From contig NZ_JAICCF010000001.1 in assembly GCF_019492185.1 (NCBI RefSeq), positions 248,001 through 312,000 on the forward strand: 64,000 bases of DNA, given 5' to 3'. Positions 46,821-55,966 of the stretch are shown one piece after another (the first letter of the stretch is position 1; every line of letters starts with the position of its first letter). This DNA comes from Chitinophaga rhizophila (GTDB lineage Bacteria > Bacteroidota > Bacteroidia > Chitinophagales > Chitinophagaceae). A model generated the notes under the pieces. It did not search any database. It was given only the letters and a program-made list of their open reading frames with translations, and was not told the origin of the DNA. A program made the position numbers and the translations under genes.

Positions 46821-48650
46821 CTACTTCTCTTCCAGCGGCACAGTGAACATATTACTCACTCTTCCGCCTGGCGTCACAATAATATAATTCAATACCATCG
46901 CCTTTTCACTTTTACCCTTTGCCGGCAATGCAAATGGTCCGTTGTACAGATTCGCGGTCTGATCAGCCTTATGACCATCTACTGTGTAATACACCTGACT
47001 ATTAGCTACAAAGGGAGTAATCTCCGCGGTGCTTACGCCTGCCGCATTTTTACTGAATGTCACCTTCGCTTCGGGTATGCGGTAGAACACATTGAGTTTT
47101 TCCAGTTCCTGCAAGCGTAAAGGCAGTCGTCTGGTAGAGAAGTCAGTATAATCTCTGGCGCTTTTAGCCGACCAGGCAACTTCCGACAATGCCAGCATGC
47201 GCGGGAACAACATATACTCCAGCTTATTGTTGGTACCGATGTATTCAGTCCAGAGGTTGGCCTGTACACCGAGTACATGTTGCTGTTCTGCTGCCGTAAG
47301 CGAGTCAGGGCGCGGATGGTAGCTGTATACTCTTTCCAGCGGCAGGAAACCGCCGATAGCTGTAGGCTCGCTGGTTTTATCCTTTGACTGGTAGTGATCG
47401 ATGTACAGGTGACTGTTAGGCGTCATGATCACATCGTGTTGCATACGTGCAGCTGCAATACCGCCCTTCTCTCCTCTCCAGCTCATTACAGTAGCATTCG
47501 GTGCCAACCCTCCTTCCAGGATCTCGTCCCAGCCTACGAGGCGTCTGCCGTTTTTATTAAGGAACTTTTCTATACGGGAGATGAAGTAACTCTGTAGTTC
47601 ATGTTCATCCTTGAGTTTCTGTTTTCTGATCATGTTCTGTGCGAAGGATGATTCCTGCCAGTGTTCCTTAGGCACTTCATCGCCGCCGACATGGATATAT
47701 TCACCCGGGAAGATGGCCATTACTTCTGTCAGTACATCTTCGAGGAAGCGGAAGGTTTCTTCTTTCGGACAGTAGATGGCGTAGTGTACACCCCAGTAAC
47801 CAGGCACCTGGTAGATGGTATCTTTACAGCCTAGTTGCGGGTAGGCAGCCAGTACAGCGGTACTGTGACCTGGCAGTTCTATTTCAGGCAGGATAGTAAT
47901 CTTGCGGTCAGCTGCATATTTTACCAGTTCGCGCGCTTCTTCCTGCGTGTAATAGCCGCCATGTTTCACCCCATCATAGACGAAAGGTTTGAAGTCGCCG
48001 TATTGTCCGAGAATACTGGAATCGCGCCAGGCAGCTACTTGTGTCAGCTTCGGGTACTTTTTAATTTCCAGTCTCCAGCCCTGATCGTCTGTCAGGTGCC
48101 AATGCAGCCGGTTAAATTTAAAGTATGCCATCAGGTCAACGATTTTCTTCAGTTCATCGAGTGAGAAGAAATGCCGGGCCACATCGATCATGACACCGCG
48201 GTAGCCAAATTCCGGTTTATCGTTGACGGTGACCGCCGGTACGGCCAGAGCGCCGTTCTGCTGTTCTATGAGCTGTAATACGGATTGCAGGCCATAGAAT
48301 ACGCCGGTGTTGCCTCCCTTTACGGTGATCTTGTCGGCAGTTACCGTCAGGCTGTAAGCTTCAGCGGCAGCTGCATCAGCCTGGTCTTCGAGCACAATTG
48401 CTTTGCCGGTGGCAACCCGGGTGATGCTCATCTTAAAACCATAGCGGTTCCAGAGAAATTCATTGAATAGTTCCGCATTTTTTCGTGCCGCATCTGTTTG
48501 CGCCACCAGGACGGTTTGACGACCGAGATCAAAGCGGCCGCTTGCTGCCTGAATACTTACGGGTTTTGGAATAATGGAGTAGCTGCTTTGCGCATGAGCG
48601 ACATTCACTCCGAGAGAAAAGACTAAAATAGATGCGATCTTTTTTAACAT
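46821..48650 (-). CDS. Beta-N-acetylhexosaminidase, GH20
   Basis: A 609-residue secreted glycosidase that removes terminal N-acetylhexosamine from chitin oligomers or glycans. A signal peptide (residues 1-20, ending AHA) is followed by the GH20b N-terminal domain (about 25-145) and the TIM barrel, with FGYRGVMIDVARHFF, RLHWHLTDDQGWR (about 181-193), LPEIELPGHS and the catalytic pair in HVGGDEVP (D324, E325). W residues of the sugar site (VMSWRGEKGG; WTEYI) are present. The C-terminal 90 residues form a small beta domain. Chitin turnover would fit the supposed host. Confidence 0.95.
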   Translation of the reverse strand: MLKKIASILVFSLGVNVAHAQSSYSIIPKPVSIQAASGRFDLGRQTVLVAQTDAARKNAELFNEFLWNRYGFKMSITRVATGKAIVLEDQADAAAAEAYSLTVTADKITVKGGNTGVFYGLQSVLQLIEQQNGALAVPAVTVNDKPEFGYRGVMIDVARHFFSLDELKKIVDLMAYFKFNRLHWHLTDDQGWRLEIKKYPKLTQVAAWRDSSILGQYGDFKPFVYDGVKHGGYYTQEEARELVKYAADRKITILPEIELPGHSTAVLAAYPQLGCKDTIYQVPGYWGVHYAIYCPKEETFRFLEDVLTEVMAIFPGEYIHVGGDEVPKEHWQESSFAQNMIRKQKLKDEHELQSYFISRIEKFLNKNGRRLVGWDEILEGGLAPNATVMSWRGEKGGIAAARMQHDVIMTPNSHLYIDHYQSKDKTSEPTAIGGFLPLERVYSYHPRPDSLTAAEQQHVLGVQANLWTEYIGTNNKLEYMLFPRMLALSEVAWSAKSARDYTDFSTRRLPLRLQELEKLNVFYRIPEAKVTFSKNAAGVSTAEITPFVANSQVYYTVDGHKADQTANLYNGPFALPAKGKSEKAMVLNYIIVTPGGRVSNMFTVPLEEK

Positions 48651-48966
48651 CCTACTGCTTTAATAGTTTACGAAATAGTTACCTGGTGTAAGATTGTGAT
48701 ACCTGTAACCGTGGAATATGCCCTTTCTTACATAATATTCGCTGATAATGATACTATATATGCCGGCTTTCCGTAACGGGCTTTATGATCAGCCAATATA
48801 GAAATTAAATAACCGGAATCAAAGCAAGCCACAGACCTGGCTATTATATTTTTCTATTGCAGTTAAATTCCTTAACTTAATATCAGCATATTAGAGATTA
48901 CGTTTAAGTTAGGAAATACCCCAACCCCAATATATCCTTCCACGCAGGTTAAAACACAACAAGGTC
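48651..48966. other. Divergent intergenic region between GH20 and CHAT genes
   Basis: 316 bp holding the promoters of both divergent genes. The only clear structure is the spaced inverted repeat at 48873-48911. No RNA gene or long repeat was seen. Confidence 0.5.
48873..48911. promoter_or_regulatory. Spaced inverted repeat upstream of the CHAT gene
   Basis: Two perfect 8-bp arms, TAACTTAA at 48873-48880 and TTAAGTTA at 48904-48911, each with a nearby CC or GG outside the arm. The arm centres are 31 bp apart, about three helical turns, and the element ends 55 bp before the CHAT ATG at 48967. This suits a binding site for a dimeric regulator, or a DNA loop, but no regulator gene is adjacent. 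Confidence 0.4.
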
Positions 48967-51039
48967 ATGGCAAGAATAGCGCTACTGGCGTATGCCAACG
49001 ATATGAAAGAAGAGCCCCTTCATTATGTCGAGCAGGAAATAAAAGAGGTCAATCTTTACTTCGGGAATATTAAAAATCACCTGAATCCGGATATCCTCAT
49101 CAGTGCTACAAAAGAAGATCTGTTCCGTTACTTTGCTGATCATGGTCCCGATATAGAAATATTACATTTCTCCGGTCATGGTAACAGTATGGCATTGTTC
49201 TTCACGAAAGACGGCGTATTCAGAAAAGAAGGGCTGGCAGAACTAATGACGTTCGCGCCTCATCTGAAACTGGTATTCCTCAATGCGTGTGCATCCAGGG
49301 AAATCGTGGAAGTATTACATACGCCTGAACCTGCCCAACCACAGAAAGGCGTACCTATTGTAATTGGTACACACCGGCCGGTATATGACAAGGTAGCGTC
49401 CGAATTTTCTATCTACTTCTACACTGCCCTCACAAAGTCATGGCCTATCGGCAAAGCGTTTGATTTTGCCAAAACCTTCGTGCTGTCAGGCGAGCACTTT
49501 GCGCTGTTTCCGAAAGGTACGAACCGCTACGTCGGATTGAAACGGGCTGCCGTGATGGATGATGACGAAGATGAAGCAGATGATAACGGTATATTTCCCT
49601 GGGGACTCTATTATAAAACCGGTATCACAGATGAATGGTCGGTAACACAATACCTCCATGATAAATATGAAGACAACATAAAATATGCGCCCAACGATGA
49701 CCTGATCCGGGCGCTGGCCTATAATGCAAGCCGCCTGTATAGCACGCTTGCCAAAGAAAAAGACCAGCTGATTGCGGCGCTGTACGATAAAGCTGATCTG
49801 GGCCGCAAGGAACTGGACATAGAGATGGAGAATATCAATGACCGGTTTAACCGGCGTAACCTCCAGCTGAAGGAGATCAACGATCTCTACGCCGCCTATA
49901 TCAGGGATCCGCAGGGTCTTAGTGACATTGCCGATAAACTGATCAACACCTTTCCCCTGCCCCTGGGTAAACTGTTACAAAGGATGTATTCTTTCAGCAA
50001 AGAAAACCTGCGAACGGAAGATGACTACGCAGAGTTCCTGGAGTTACAGCTTAACTTCTACGAGATACTGGTGAAACTGGCTGCCGCTACTATCCTGTCC
50101 GACCTGCTGGAAGTATACGGCCTGAAAGAGAAATACAACAGGAAGGTAGTGCTCAATCCTATTCAGAAAGAAATTATACTGAGCTACTTCCGGCAAACAA
50201 AAGATACCGAACAGGATTTTGACTATACATCGTTTATCGAAGTTATCAGCCAGGTGCTGAAAGAAAACCTGAAAGACGAAACAGAGATCGATGCCTTTGT
50301 GAAGGAGTACCTGCATTTTGAGCGTATTAATACATATGAGAATAACTTCTTCAATTCACATATGGTCATTAAAGGCATCAAGGCGAAGATCCCTTCACTG
50401 AATACGACTGCCGCCTATATCCATCACTGTAAACTGATAGAACAGGGTTTAATCAACTTGTTAAAGGAGCTGTTTTTCATCCTGCAGTATAAGATGGTCG
50501 TGATCAAAAACGTGGAGGCTATCCGGAAAAGGAACGTGCTGGCGAAGACGTACTTCCACAGGTATATGCTGCTGGAACAGCGGATCTCTGACAGAATGGA
50601 GGTGATGGAGTTACAGTCGCTGCCCGAATATGCAGAGTCTTATTCTGTGATACTGGTAAAAGAGATCTACAGGATGTTTGAATACCTTTCTTTATCGCCG
50701 TTCCTGATAGACAGGAATGTACTGTGCGAGTATGATGGTGTTGACCTCTATTTTTACAATTATACAGAAGGCAACGGCATCGTATACAAAAGCCTGACCA
50801 GCAATGAGCGGCTGATGCACATTCTGCCGGAAACGCAGGAAATAGATCTGGGCGCGGCTACCATTTCCAAAACAACGTTGCCTTTCATTGAAGAGATGGG
50901 CAGCAAGACCGACCGGGAAAAGAACAGGATTACCAACCGGCTGCTGCAGCTGCACGCAGAATTTGGCTATTACCGCTCGAAGATCGCCGCTACACCTGCC
51001 ACAGTAGAAAGCACCACTCCCATAAACAGCCAACCATGA
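48967..51039 (+). CDS. CHAT-domain (caspase-like) protease
   Basis: A 690-residue protein. The N-terminal about 190 residues form a CHAT domain, a caspase-related cysteine peptidase: the catalytic His lies in HFSGHGN (H71) and the Cys in LVFLNACAS (C108), followed by GVPIVIGTHRPVYDKVA and SIYFYTALTKSWPIGKAFDF. Residues about 205-690 are a long helical region without recognised motifs, perhaps for sensing or binding the partner. The stop overlaps the next start (ATGA, 51036-51039), so it is made together with the STAND protein. CHAT proteases paired with STAND NTPases are known in bacterial conflict and cell-death systems; the target here is unknown. Confidence 0.9.
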   Translation: MARIALLAYANDMKEEPLHYVEQEIKEVNLYFGNIKNHLNPDILISATKEDLFRYFADHGPDIEILHFSGHGNSMALFFTKDGVFRKEGLAELMTFAPHLKLVFLNACASREIVEVLHTPEPAQPQKGVPIVIGTHRPVYDKVASEFSIYFYTALTKSWPIGKAFDFAKTFVLSGEHFALFPKGTNRYVGLKRAAVMDDDEDEADDNGIFPWGLYYKTGITDEWSVTQYLHDKYEDNIKYAPNDDLIRALAYNASRLYSTLAKEKDQLIAALYDKADLGRKELDIEMENINDRFNRRNLQLKEINDLYAAYIRDPQGLSDIADKLINTFPLPLGKLLQRMYSFSKENLRTEDDYAEFLELQLNFYEILVKLAAATILSDLLEVYGLKEKYNRKVVLNPIQKEIILSYFRQTKDTEQDFDYTSFIEVISQVLKENLKDETEIDAFVKEYLHFERINTYENNFFNSHMVIKGIKAKIPSLNTTAAYIHHCKLIEQGLINLLKELFFILQYKMVVIKNVEAIRKRNVLAKTYFHRYMLLEQRISDRMEVMELQSLPEYAESYSVILVKEIYRMFEYLSLSPFLIDRNVLCEYDGVDLYFYNYTEGNGIVYKSLTSNERLMHILPETQEIDLGAATISKTTLPFIEEMGSKTDREKNRITNRLLQLHAEFGYYRSKIAATPATVESTTPINSQP

Positions 51040-54000
51040 CCATACTGACGGACAATCCGTTCAAGCTACTGGAATCTTATACGAAAGAGGACAAAGATAT
51101 CTGGGGCGGACGGACCACGGAAATTGACCACCTGTACAACCTGTCCTTTGCTGCAAATCTCATCCTGATATATGGTATGTCAGGCGTGGGCAAAACGAGC
51201 CTGATACAGTGCGGACTGGCCAACCGTTTCAGACGTACCGACTGGCATGCAGTATGGATCACCCGCAGGGAGGATCTAAACAGCAGCCTTACAGCGAAAC
51301 TGGCCGAGGAAGCCGGCGAAACAGTGGCAAACCCACCTGCCCCGCTGCCGGAAATGATCCGGAAAGTATATCTGAAGCATTTTAAGCCCATATTCCTCGT
51401 TTTCGATCAATTGGAGGAACTATTCATCTTCGGGACGAAAGCGGAAATTCAGGGCTTTATAAGCACAATGAAGGAGATTCAGAACAGCGAAGTGCAATGT
51501 AAGATCATCCTGGTATTGCGAGAGGAGTATCATGGTCATCTTAAAACATTCCAGGATGCCGGTCTGACCGTCTTCAAAGCTTCTGTCAAGATAGAGCCGA
51601 TGAGCATCCCTGAGGCCACCGAAGCAGTATCCAAACTACTGGACAAGAACAACATCCGTACGCCTGATGGGGACCGGCAACACTGTGCCGCCAGGATTGC
51701 GGCCAGCTGCGCTACCGATGGGCGGGTAGACCTGGGCAATCTGCAGGTATACCTGTTCTGGGCATGGGAGAAGGCCGCTAAAAAAGCCGATCCGGAAACC
51801 GGCATTGCATTCACCCATAGCCTGCTGCGCGAACTCGGCGATGGCCGCGACATACTGGCCCGTTACCTGGAGGCGGTAGTAGAAAGGATTTCAAAAGGCC
51901 GAACCGGCGGAGTATGGTACCTGCTGCAGCATTTTGTATCGCACTCCCACACCAAACAGCCGCTGCGTATCAGCGACATAAAGGATATTGACCCCCAGAC
52001 AGCCCTGGTATGGCTCGAAGAACTGGGTAAGAGTAAACTTATTAAAGAGTCAAAAGAGGGTACCGGAAGTGTCTATTTCCTGACGCACGACAGTCTTGTG
52101 CCCCTTATTGTACAGAACAAGACAGCCGCGGCCCGGGGCCGCAACCTGCACCCGGTGGTAAAAGGAAACCCCTTCAAAGGACTGCCCTCCTACGACGAAA
52201 AAGACGCCATCGTATTCTTTGGCCGCAGCGTCATACTGCGGGAACTGCTGACTTTCTTTGAAGATAAACGATTCCTGGTAATAGTAGGACCGTCCGGCTC
52301 AGGAAAGTCTTCTATCATCAAAGCTGGTATTATACCGGCACTAAGAACGGAAGGGTACCAGGTTATCCAGGGGGAACCCAGCACACACCCTATGCTATTC
52401 TGGCAAGAGATTGAAAAGAAGATCGCCGCTACTGCCGGCGGCAAACTACTTATCTACATCGATCAGTTTGAAGAGCTCAGCACCCAGTCTTCTACAGCAG
52501 AAAGTGAAACCTTTATCCGGCTGCTCAACGAACTGCTGGATACCACCGATCCTGTGCTGCAACAGGTGAAGATTGTACTCAGCGTCCGGTCGGATTATGA
52601 ATATGAATTTGAAAGGGCACTGACCGGGTGGCGGGAATCTAAGAAGACGGTTCCGGATCTGATAGAAAGCTCTGTCATGGAAATTATTACGGAGCCTGCC
52701 TATCTCGCCGGACTGGAATACAAGCCGCCTTACCTCGTCAACAACATTGTGCGGGATGTGATGCAATCAAATGGTACACTGCCATTGCTCTCCTACGCCT
52801 TACAGCAGATGTACCTGGAATATGAAAAAAGCGGAGCCAACGACGGCTTCCTGACAGAAGACCACTACAATGCCATCGGCGGCGTAGTGGACGGGCTCAG
52901 ACTCAGGGCTACCAAACTGTATACTGGCTCTGATCCGGAGACACAGCATACTATCAAGAACGTAATGCTCCGGATGCTGTCGCTCAGTATTAATGAGAAA
53001 GCCTCCAAACGCATCGTGGCGGATGACCTGGTGTATGAAGACCCCCTGGAAAACGAGCGTGTACAGAAAGTATTGAATGAACTGGTGAACAGCAGGCTGA
53101 TAGTGTCCGGACCGGATGAAACAGGGCATATCTACTATGAACCTGCCCATGACTCACTGATCCGTTCCTGGAACCTGATAGGCGACTGGATCAAACAATA
53201 TGGTAAAGACATATTGTACCTGCAGCAGGACTTATCAGACGCTGTGAAGCAATACAAAAGCAACAACAAAAAGCTGTGGCATGACGACCCTAAACTCAAC
53301 ACCTTACTCAGCATCCTGCGGTCGCCTGATAACTGGCTGAATAAACAGGAAACAACTTTCGTCAAAAAGAGTCTGCAACGCCGCAATGAGCTGGAAGACA
53401 GAAAGAAGCGGCGGGAGCAGGAACTGATAGAAGAAAAATTAAGAAGGCAGGAGGCTGTCACAAAACTAAACAGTGAAAAGGAGAAACGCGAAAAGGACCT
53501 CCTGAGAGAAAAACTGAGTAAGCAGGAGGCTATTGCCAAACTGGCTTCGGAGAAGGAAAAAAGAGAAAAGGAGCTGCTGACGGAAAAGCTGACAGAAGAA
53601 AAAGCTAAGACCCGGTTGCAGACACAGCGAACCATTTTGCTGGCGTTGGGACTGGTATCGCTGCTGATTGCCGCCAGTTATGTGTATAGTCAGTGGAACA
53701 AGTCAGAGAAATCAGTACGTAAGATCCAGGAGCTGAACCGCAAGCTGCAAAGTTCTTCTGATGACCTGCAGGAACTGAATACTTCATTGAACCTGGCAGC
53801 AGCGGCCGCAAGGCAGAATGCGGCAGATGCGAATCTTGCCAGGCAGAAAGCAGATTCTGCTGCACGGCAGGAGAAAAGAACACGTACAACAGTCGAAAGG
53901 CAAAAAAAGGAATTGCTGATCAAACAGGCCGCCTTGCTGCAATCGCAGGAGGAAGTGAAACAATATTCGCTGCGGTTGCAATCAAAAGCAGATTCACTAC

Positions 54001-55349
54001 GTACATATTCAGACTCGCTGGAAAGACAGCTGGTGATCATTCAGAACAAAACAAGGGAAGTGGAATACGCAAAGATGACGGCAGCCTTTCTCACCAGGTC
54101 AAGATCGCTGATGCTGTCTGACCCCGCCCTGGCTTATCAGCTGGCCCTGGCATCCCTGAAATATGACAGTACCAATCAGCGTATCAAAGATTATATTCAT
54201 GATACCCTGGAGCATCGTAATACTTACTACGAGTCTTTTATCCTTGATAACGTATCATCTGCATTCTTCTCTGATAATGGCCGGACAGTACTGGCGGTAC
54301 AGGGCGACAGCAAACTGTCGCTGCTGGACATTGCCGCCAGACGGGAGATACCAGTCACCATTGACGGAAAAATTCTGTCAGCACAATTCAGTCCGGCGGA
54401 TAACAACGCGCTTATCGCCACTAAAAATCATATCTACAACTATAGCACCACCGGCATCCTGAAAAGTAAATCAGAACGTATGGACAATGTGATCAAAGCC
54501 GTATATACAGCCAGGGGCAGGGTCATGATTGTAACACCGGCAGACATACAGATCCGGCGAAGTGCAGACGCTGCCAATACGGTAGTCATCCCCTCCGCGT
54601 ATAACACAGATGATACAGAAGTCAGCTCCAACGACTCCCTGCTGTACGTCAGAAAGAGCAATATGATTGAAGCCTATGACCTGACTACCGGGCGACTGAT
54701 CAGGCAGTACAAAGGGGCCAGCAGCTTTCTTGACAAGAGTGGACAAGGATTCATCACCGTGGACGGCAATGATATCTTCCTGGCCAGAAGCATAGGTAAC
54801 AGGATTGCGTCAGAACGTTATACGGTTCCATTAGATAAAGGATATGCCAGGATATCAGTGATCAGTCTTGCCGACAACCTGCAAACTTTTCTTTTCATGG
54901 CCGAACCGGAAGAGACACAAAGACTGCAGCAACAGTTGCAACAACAGCAGCAAGTGATCAGCAAGAACTTCGTCAGGCCTCAGCTGGTGCGCGCGCCACT
55001 ATTATATACGTTCAATGCGCCCAATTCTACCCGGCGTATACCGAATGATATCGCTTACAGCCGACGGATTGTCCTGTCAGAAAAAGGCGACTATATGATC
55101 ACCGGAGAAAGTGGTTCCCTGATCATATTTAACAGAGATGGTAAACAGACAGACGTCTTCGGCGGGTATACCAACTATACCTCCTGGACGTTCAATCCAA
55201 CTAACACCAATATTATCTTAAGCACCAATGGTTCCAGGCTAAAGCTTTGGGTGAAGGGTACGGCGAAGGCACTGGCAGCACAGGGAAAGCTACGTAACTT
55301 CTCTGCCGCAGAGCTGGACAAGGCAATGGAAGATGTAGCCATCAGGTAA
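51036..55349 (+). CDS. Dual nSTAND1 ATPase with membrane span and propeller-like C-terminus
   Basis: A 1437-residue protein with two STAND modules. Module 1: Walker A YGMSGVGKTS at 46-55, Walker B FLVFDQLEELF at 120-130. Module 2: entry motif NPFKGLPSYDEKDAIVFFGR at 378-397, Walker A GPSGSGKSS at 418-426, Walker B LLIYIDQFEEL at 471-481, a winged-helix-like region (LINSRLIVSGP-type) near 670-700. Charged coiled coil at about 780-860, one membrane segment (ILLALGLVSLLIAASYVYS) near 866-884, a second coiled coil to about 1000, then a degenerate WD40/propeller region to the end, with a Gln-rich insert near 1290. STAND proteins are ATP-driven switches that oligomerise on sensing a ligand; here the partner is the CHAT protease (inferred from coupling). 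Confidence 0.92.
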   Translation: MTILTDNPFKLLESYTKEDKDIWGGRTTEIDHLYNLSFAANLILIYGMSGVGKTSLIQCGLANRFRRTDWHAVWITRREDLNSSLTAKLAEEAGETVANPPAPLPEMIRKVYLKHFKPIFLVFDQLEELFIFGTKAEIQGFISTMKEIQNSEVQCKIILVLREEYHGHLKTFQDAGLTVFKASVKIEPMSIPEATEAVSKLLDKNNIRTPDGDRQHCAARIAASCATDGRVDLGNLQVYLFWAWEKAAKKADPETGIAFTHSLLRELGDGRDILARYLEAVVERISKGRTGGVWYLLQHFVSHSHTKQPLRISDIKDIDPQTALVWLEELGKSKLIKESKEGTGSVYFLTHDSLVPLIVQNKTAAARGRNLHPVVKGNPFKGLPSYDEKDAIVFFGRSVILRELLTFFEDKRFLVIVGPSGSGKSSIIKAGIIPALRTEGYQVIQGEPSTHPMLFWQEIEKKIAATAGGKLLIYIDQFEELSTQSSTAESETFIRLLNELLDTTDPVLQQVKIVLSVRSDYEYEFERALTGWRESKKTVPDLIESSVMEIITEPAYLAGLEYKPPYLVNNIVRDVMQSNGTLPLLSYALQQMYLEYEKSGANDGFLTEDHYNAIGGVVDGLRLRATKLYTGSDPETQHTIKNVMLRMLSLSINEKASKRIVADDLVYEDPLENERVQKVLNELVNSRLIVSGPDETGHIYYEPAHDSLIRSWNLIGDWIKQYGKDILYLQQDLSDAVKQYKSNNKKLWHDDPKLNTLLSILRSPDNWLNKQETTFVKKSLQRRNELEDRKKRREQELIEEKLRRQEAVTKLNSEKEKREKDLLREKLSKQEAIAKLASEKEKREKELLTEKLTEEKAKTRLQTQRTILLALGLVSLLIAASYVYSQWNKSEKSVRKIQELNRKLQSSSDDLQELNTSLNLAAAAARQNAADANLARQKADSAARQEKRTRTTVERQKKELLIKQAALLQSQEEVKQYSLRLQSKADSLRTYSDSLERQLVIIQNKTREVEYAKMTAAFLTRSRSLMLSDPALAYQLALASLKYDSTNQRIKDYIHDTLEHRNTYYESFILDNVSSAFFSDNGRTVLAVQGDSKLSLLDIAARREIPVTIDGKILSAQFSPADNNALIATKNHIYNYSTTGILKSKSERMDNVIKAVYTARGRVMIVTPADIQIRRSADAANTVVIPSAYNTDDTEVSSNDSLLYVRKSNMIEAYDLTTGRLIRQYKGASSFLDKSGQGFITVDGNDIFLARSIGNRIASERYTVPLDKGYARISVISLADNLQTFLFMAEPEETQRLQQQLQQQQQVISKNFVRPQLVRAPLLYTFNAPNSTRRIPNDIAYSRRIVLSEKGDYMITGESGSLIIFNRDGKQTDVFGGYTNYTSWTFNPTNTNIILSTNGSRLKLWVKGTAKALAAQGKLRNFSAAELDKAMEDVAIR

Positions 55350-55582
55350 GGAGCATATGAAGCAGCGCAGCCGGTAAGACTACGCTGTATGATCCATCCG
55401 GGAAGGCGCAGGCGGAAGGGATTTTACACCATGCCCACCCGGATGGAATATCCACTGATAGCCGCCAGCTGTGAACAGCCCCCTTTTATTGAGCACCCCC
55501 GGAGTTGGGCAATATCCCAAATGGAAAAGGAGAACATACTGTATATTGACGAACCCGGACCTGTTGCTATAAAAGCTGCCGT

Positions 55583-55855
55583 TTAGTACCCGGCAAACTG
55601 CTCATCCGGATAACACCATAACCAGCGTTCCCCTTCCTCTGCCGAGGCAATTACAGGATGAGCAGTAGCCCGATAGTGACGGGTCATATGTTTGTGCGGA
55701 GACTGATCACAGCACAGCGTTACACCGCAGGTCTGACAGGTGCGGAGGTGTACCCAGTCACTTCCGGTTTTAATACATTCCTCGCATACATGGTCTTCGC
55801 TCAGCTGCACTTCCTTCACGGCAAGCAGGTGCTGACACACAGACTGATCTTCCAT
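55583..55855 (-). CDS. UBP-type zinc-finger protein
   Basis: A 90-residue protein that is essentially one zf-UBP domain: C8 and H9 near the start, then CEECIKTGSDWVHLRTCQTC, CCDQSPHKHMTRHYRATAHP and a final YPDE motif. In eukaryotes this fold binds the C-terminal glycines of ubiquitin; in bacteria similar small proteins exist with unknown ligands. It lies convergent to the STAND gene and downstream of nothing on its own strand but the trypsin-like gene's opposite side. A link to the conflict genes is possible by proximity only. Confidence 0.88.
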   Translation of the reverse strand: MEDQSVCQHLLAVKEVQLSEDHVCEECIKTGSDWVHLRTCQTCGVTLCCDQSPHKHMTRHYRATAHPVIASAEEGERWLWCYPDEQFAGY

Positions 55856-55966
55856 AACAATAACTATTTACTGGTATATAACTATTTGTATTAACAGGAA
55901 ACAAGATACCTCATTCCCGCAGGAATGGAGAAGGAAATCATTGTCTGAAAAACGGGGATTGTTGCC

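Noticed and set aside
55389..55586. 65-codon plus-strand frame after the STAND gene
   Set aside because: A start at 55431 would give a 51-residue peptide in the same direction as the CHAT/STAND unit, so a small third gene is possible, but composition and context give no support and it runs into the convergent zf-UBP stop.
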